From assembly GCA_947305045.1 (NCBI GenBank), contig CAMZCW010000093.1, positions 1 through 8,388 of the forward strand: a stretch of 8,388 bases of DNA. Direction: 5' to 3'. Every line of letters begins with the position of its first letter. Position 1 is the first letter of the stretch. A program made the position numbers and the translations under genes. This DNA comes from an uncultured Bacteroidales bacterium (lineage in GTDB: Bacteria > Bacteroidota > Bacteroidia > Bacteroidales > UBA932). The notes under the pieces are model-generated. The model did not search any database. It was not told where the DNA came from and worked only from the letters and a program-made list of their open reading frames with translations. Positions 7,075-8,388 of the stretch are shown in pieces.

Positions 7075-7752
7075 ATGAAGTGGATTAAGATTGATAGTGA
7101 TTCTTACGGAACCATCCTCACCAGCTGGTGCATCTGCGCCGTGCTTATTTTCCTTACGGCCCGGTATGTGCCCTGGCTGTGGCTGAGCATCCCCCTGTGT
7201 GCTTTCATGGTCATCTTTATGGTGTTCATTACCTGGTTCTTCCGTGTGCCCAACCGGGAAACGCCCTATGTCGATAATCATCAGCTGGTTACTTCCGTGG
7301 CAGACGGCAAAGTGGTGATTGTGGACAAGGTGTATGAAAAAGAGTACCTGAAACGGGATTGCATCCAGATTTCCGTGTATATGGACTTCTTTGACGTCCA
7401 CTGCAACTTCTGGCCCATCACGGGTGAAGTAACTTACTACAAGTATCATCCCGGGAAATACCTCCTGGCCTTCCATCCCAAGTCCTCGGAACTCAACGAG
7501 CATTCCTCCTCCTGCATGAAGAACGAGTACGGAGAAATATTCTTCAAGCAAATCGCCGGCACGTTTGCCCGCCGTATCGTATGCTACTCGGAACCCGGCA
7601 AGATCGAGTACCGCGGAGACCAGTGCGGGGTCATCAAGTTCGGCTCCCGCATAGACTTGTTTGTCCCTGTGGAAGCGGATGTCAAAGTTAAGGTGGGAGA
7701 CAAAGTCCGCGCCGTAGAATCTGTGCTGGCTATTCTGCCCGATCCGCAGTAA
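7075..7752 (+). CDS. psd: Phosphatidylserine decarboxylase proenzyme (short, membrane-anchored form)
   Basis: A 225-residue pyruvoyl enzyme converting phosphatidylserine to phosphatidylethanolamine at the inner membrane. Two hydrophobic segments near the N-terminus (about 14-29 and 33-56) anchor it. Catalytic features: Asp77 in SVADGKV (self-cleavage protease aspartate), His109 in FFDVHCNFWP, and the cleavage site Gly190-Ser191 in KFGSRIDLF, where Ser191 becomes the pyruvoyl group. FGSR replaces the LGST of the long E. coli type and fits the short PSD-B/archaetidylserine-decarboxylase-like class. The His-loop CNFWP differs from the more usual VNRxP. Length is normal for the class. It follows cdsA by 74 nt and continues the same lipid pathway; no pssA is visible in the window. 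Its 3' end overlaps the opposing ispG by 23 nt, and its probable terminator lies inside ispG. Confidence 0.94.
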   Translation: MKWIKIDSDSYGTILTSWCICAVLIFLTARYVPWLWLSIPLCAFMVIFMVFITWFFRVPNRETPYVDNHQLVTSVADGKVVIVDKVYEKEYLKRDCIQISVYMDFFDVHCNFWPITGEVTYYKYHPGKYLLAFHPKSSELNEHSSSCMKNEYGEIFFKQIAGTFARRIVCYSEPGKIEYRGDQCGVIKFGSRIDLFVPVEADVKVKVGDKVRAVESVLAILPDPQ

Positions 7753-8388
7753 TCAGCTCCACAAGTTTAGCTACCGCCTCGTCCTCGGGTATATGCCTGA
7801 GGACGGGTTCTTTTTTCCGGTAAAGCGTTACCTTTCCGGCGCCTTCGCCCACATAACCGTAGTCGGCATCGGCCATTTCTCCGGGGCCATTGACAATGCA
7901 GCCCATCACGGCAATCACCACATCCTTGAAGCCGGCCGTAGCGGCCTTTACCTTGTTAAAGGTGTTTTCCAGGTCATACAGCGTACGGCCGCAGCCGGGA
8001 CAAGCGATGTACTCCGCTTTGTAGAAACGGCGCCTGCAGGCCTGTAAAATCTCGTCCTTGAGGTATTCGTCCTCCAGGGGAATGTCGTCCACCTCATGGT
8101 TGAGCAGGGGAGCCCCCCAGTCACAGGCGGCCTTCAGGAGAGCTGCTTCGCGGTCGGAGAGAGATGCCCGATCAGGTCGGGCATGACGCCCGTCATTGCC
8201 GGCCACGAACGCATTGTCATTGCCGGCTACGACCGGCAATCCATACCGATGGGCCAGGTACTGCGCCACGGGAATCTCCTTGGCCGGATCTTCGGTAAGA
8301 GAGACGCGAATGGTATTGCCGATACCTTCGCTCAGCAGCGTGGAAATGGCCACGCAGGACTTGATGCGGCCGCTGTCGCCGTTGCCGG
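7730..8388 (-). CDS. ispG: 4-hydroxy-3-methylbut-2-enyl diphosphate synthase IspG (GcpE), 3' part, cut by window edge
   Basis: About 219 C-terminal residues are in the window; the frame stays open to base 8388, so the start lies outside. The codon at 8353-8351 is GTG inside the gene, not a start. IspG converts methylerythritol cyclodiphosphate to HMBPP in the MEP isoprenoid pathway, using a [4Fe-4S] cluster. The end of the TIM barrel is seen in GRIKSC and EGIGNTIRVSLT (8348-8294). The cluster domain has Cys-Pro-Gly-Cys (about 8002-7991), the third cysteine in MGCIVNGPGE and its glutamate ligand 7 residues later, as in E. coli (Cys305/Glu312). Between the two domains lie about 92 residues, including about 28 encoded by palindromic repeats. 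That is longer than in E. coli but far shorter than the extra domain of long-form IspG. TAG at 7732-7730 overlaps psd. Confidence 0.95.
   Translation of the reverse strand, partial: GNGDSGRIKSCVAISTLLSEGIGNTIRVSLTEDPAKEIPVAQYLAHRYGLPVVAGNDNAFVAGNDGRHARPDRASLSDREAALLKAACDWGAPLLNHEVDDIPLEDEYLKDEILQACRRRFYKAEYIACPGCGRTLYDLENTFNKVKAATAGFKDVVIAVMGCIVNGPGEMADADYGYVGEGAGKVTLYRKKEPVLRHIPEDEAVAKLVELITADRAE
7778..7816 (+). terminator. Rho-independent terminator for psd, inside ispG coding sequence
   Basis: On the plus strand, arms 7778-7789 and 7796-7807 form a 12-bp stem with two G-U wobbles around the 6-nt loop TATATG, followed by a T-rich tract (TTCTTTTTT, 7808-7816). It begins 26 nt after the psd TAA, the expected place for termination. 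The same bases encode the ispG C-terminal segment around LRHIPEDEA. No T-run follows the hairpin on the minus strand, so it should not stop ispG transcription. Confidence 0.75.
8160..8242. repeat. Palindromic repeat cluster inserted in frame in ispG
   Basis: Two hairpins and a direct repeat fill this segment. Palindrome 1 is ATGCCCGA (8164-8171) with TCGGGCAT (8177-8184), 5-nt loop. Palindrome 2 is ATTGCCGG (8219-8226) with CCGGCAAT (8233-8240), 6-nt loop. GTCATTGCCGGC(C/T)ACGA occurs at 8192-8208 and again at 8216-8232, a 24-nt period. On the ispG strand this reads without stops as roughly LPVVAGNDNAFVAGNDG followed by RHARPDRASLS, with VAGND repeated every 8 residues. From memory, both hairpin types resemble dispersed intergenic repeats of Bacteroidota. 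The low-complexity peptide does not look like IspG family sequence. Confidence 0.75.

Noticed and set aside
6637..7551. 304-residue minus-strand open frame spanning the cdsA end, the repeat spacer and psd
   Set aside because: It crosses two well-supported plus-strand genes and translates the GC palindrome as a Pro/Arg-rich run, a common artefact over such repeats.
7793..8047. 84-residue plus-strand open frame downstream of psd
   Set aside because: It begins inside the psd terminator hairpin and is antisense to the conserved [4Fe-4S] domain of ispG.
8192..8232. CRISPR-like direct repeat (17 nt, 24-nt period)
   Set aside because: Only two copies with a 7-nt gap, no spacers of normal size and no cas genes; it is part of the palindromic repeat cluster in ispG.

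Overview
This window looks like ordinary chromosome from a member of the Bacteroidota, probably Bacteroidales. The evidence is indirect. There is no convincing Shine-Dalgarno sequence in front of the genes that have a leader. Several leaders carry a match to the Bacteroidota -7 element TAnnTTTG about 22-26 nt before the start codon. The protein flavours also fit (FjTAL-like ammonia-lyase, short membrane-anchored PSD, IspG with long-form features). Base composition is moderately GC-rich with AT-rich leaders. There are no rRNA, tRNA, CRISPR, phage or transposase genes.

Layout: (1) 1-56 is an unassigned left edge. (2) 57-1614, minus strand, is a single-gene unit for an aromatic amino acid ammonia-lyase, with a strong terminator directly after its stop codon; its residues argue for tyrosine/phenylalanine rather than histidine as substrate. 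(3) 1615-1710 is a divergent promoter region. (4) 1711-3800, plus strand, is a two-gene operon, pepD-like dipeptidase then ribulose-phosphate 3-epimerase, with a 4-nt stop/start overlap. (5) 3801-7000, plus strand, is rsfS-ftsH-cdsA, fully head-to-tail (0-nt gap, then 4-nt overlap), with a promoter candidate in the 45-nt gap before rsfS. (6) 7001-7074 holds a GC-rich palindrome resembling a dispersed repeat and an AT-rich leader. (7) 7075-7752, plus strand, is phosphatidylserine decarboxylase. (8) 7730-8388, minus strand, is the 3' portion of ispG, running off the right edge and overlapping psd tail-to-tail by 23 nt.

Functionally the centre combines ribosome silencing (RsfS), membrane proteolysis (FtsH) and phospholipid synthesis: CdsA makes CDP-diacylglycerol and Psd makes phosphatidylethanolamine; the linking phosphatidylserine synthase is not in the window. 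IspG belongs to the MEP isoprenoid pathway.

Most of the window is housekeeping and I do not see a new defence or mobile system. The most unusual spot is inside ispG. A cluster of palindromic repeat units (about 8160-8242) is read in frame as about 28 residues at the point where long-form IspG proteins carry an extra domain, and most of that domain appears to be missing. Second is the ammonia-lyase whose active-site residues contradict the histidine-lyase label it would probably get automatically. Third is a clear intrinsic terminator for psd that lies inside the coding sequence of the opposing ispG gene.
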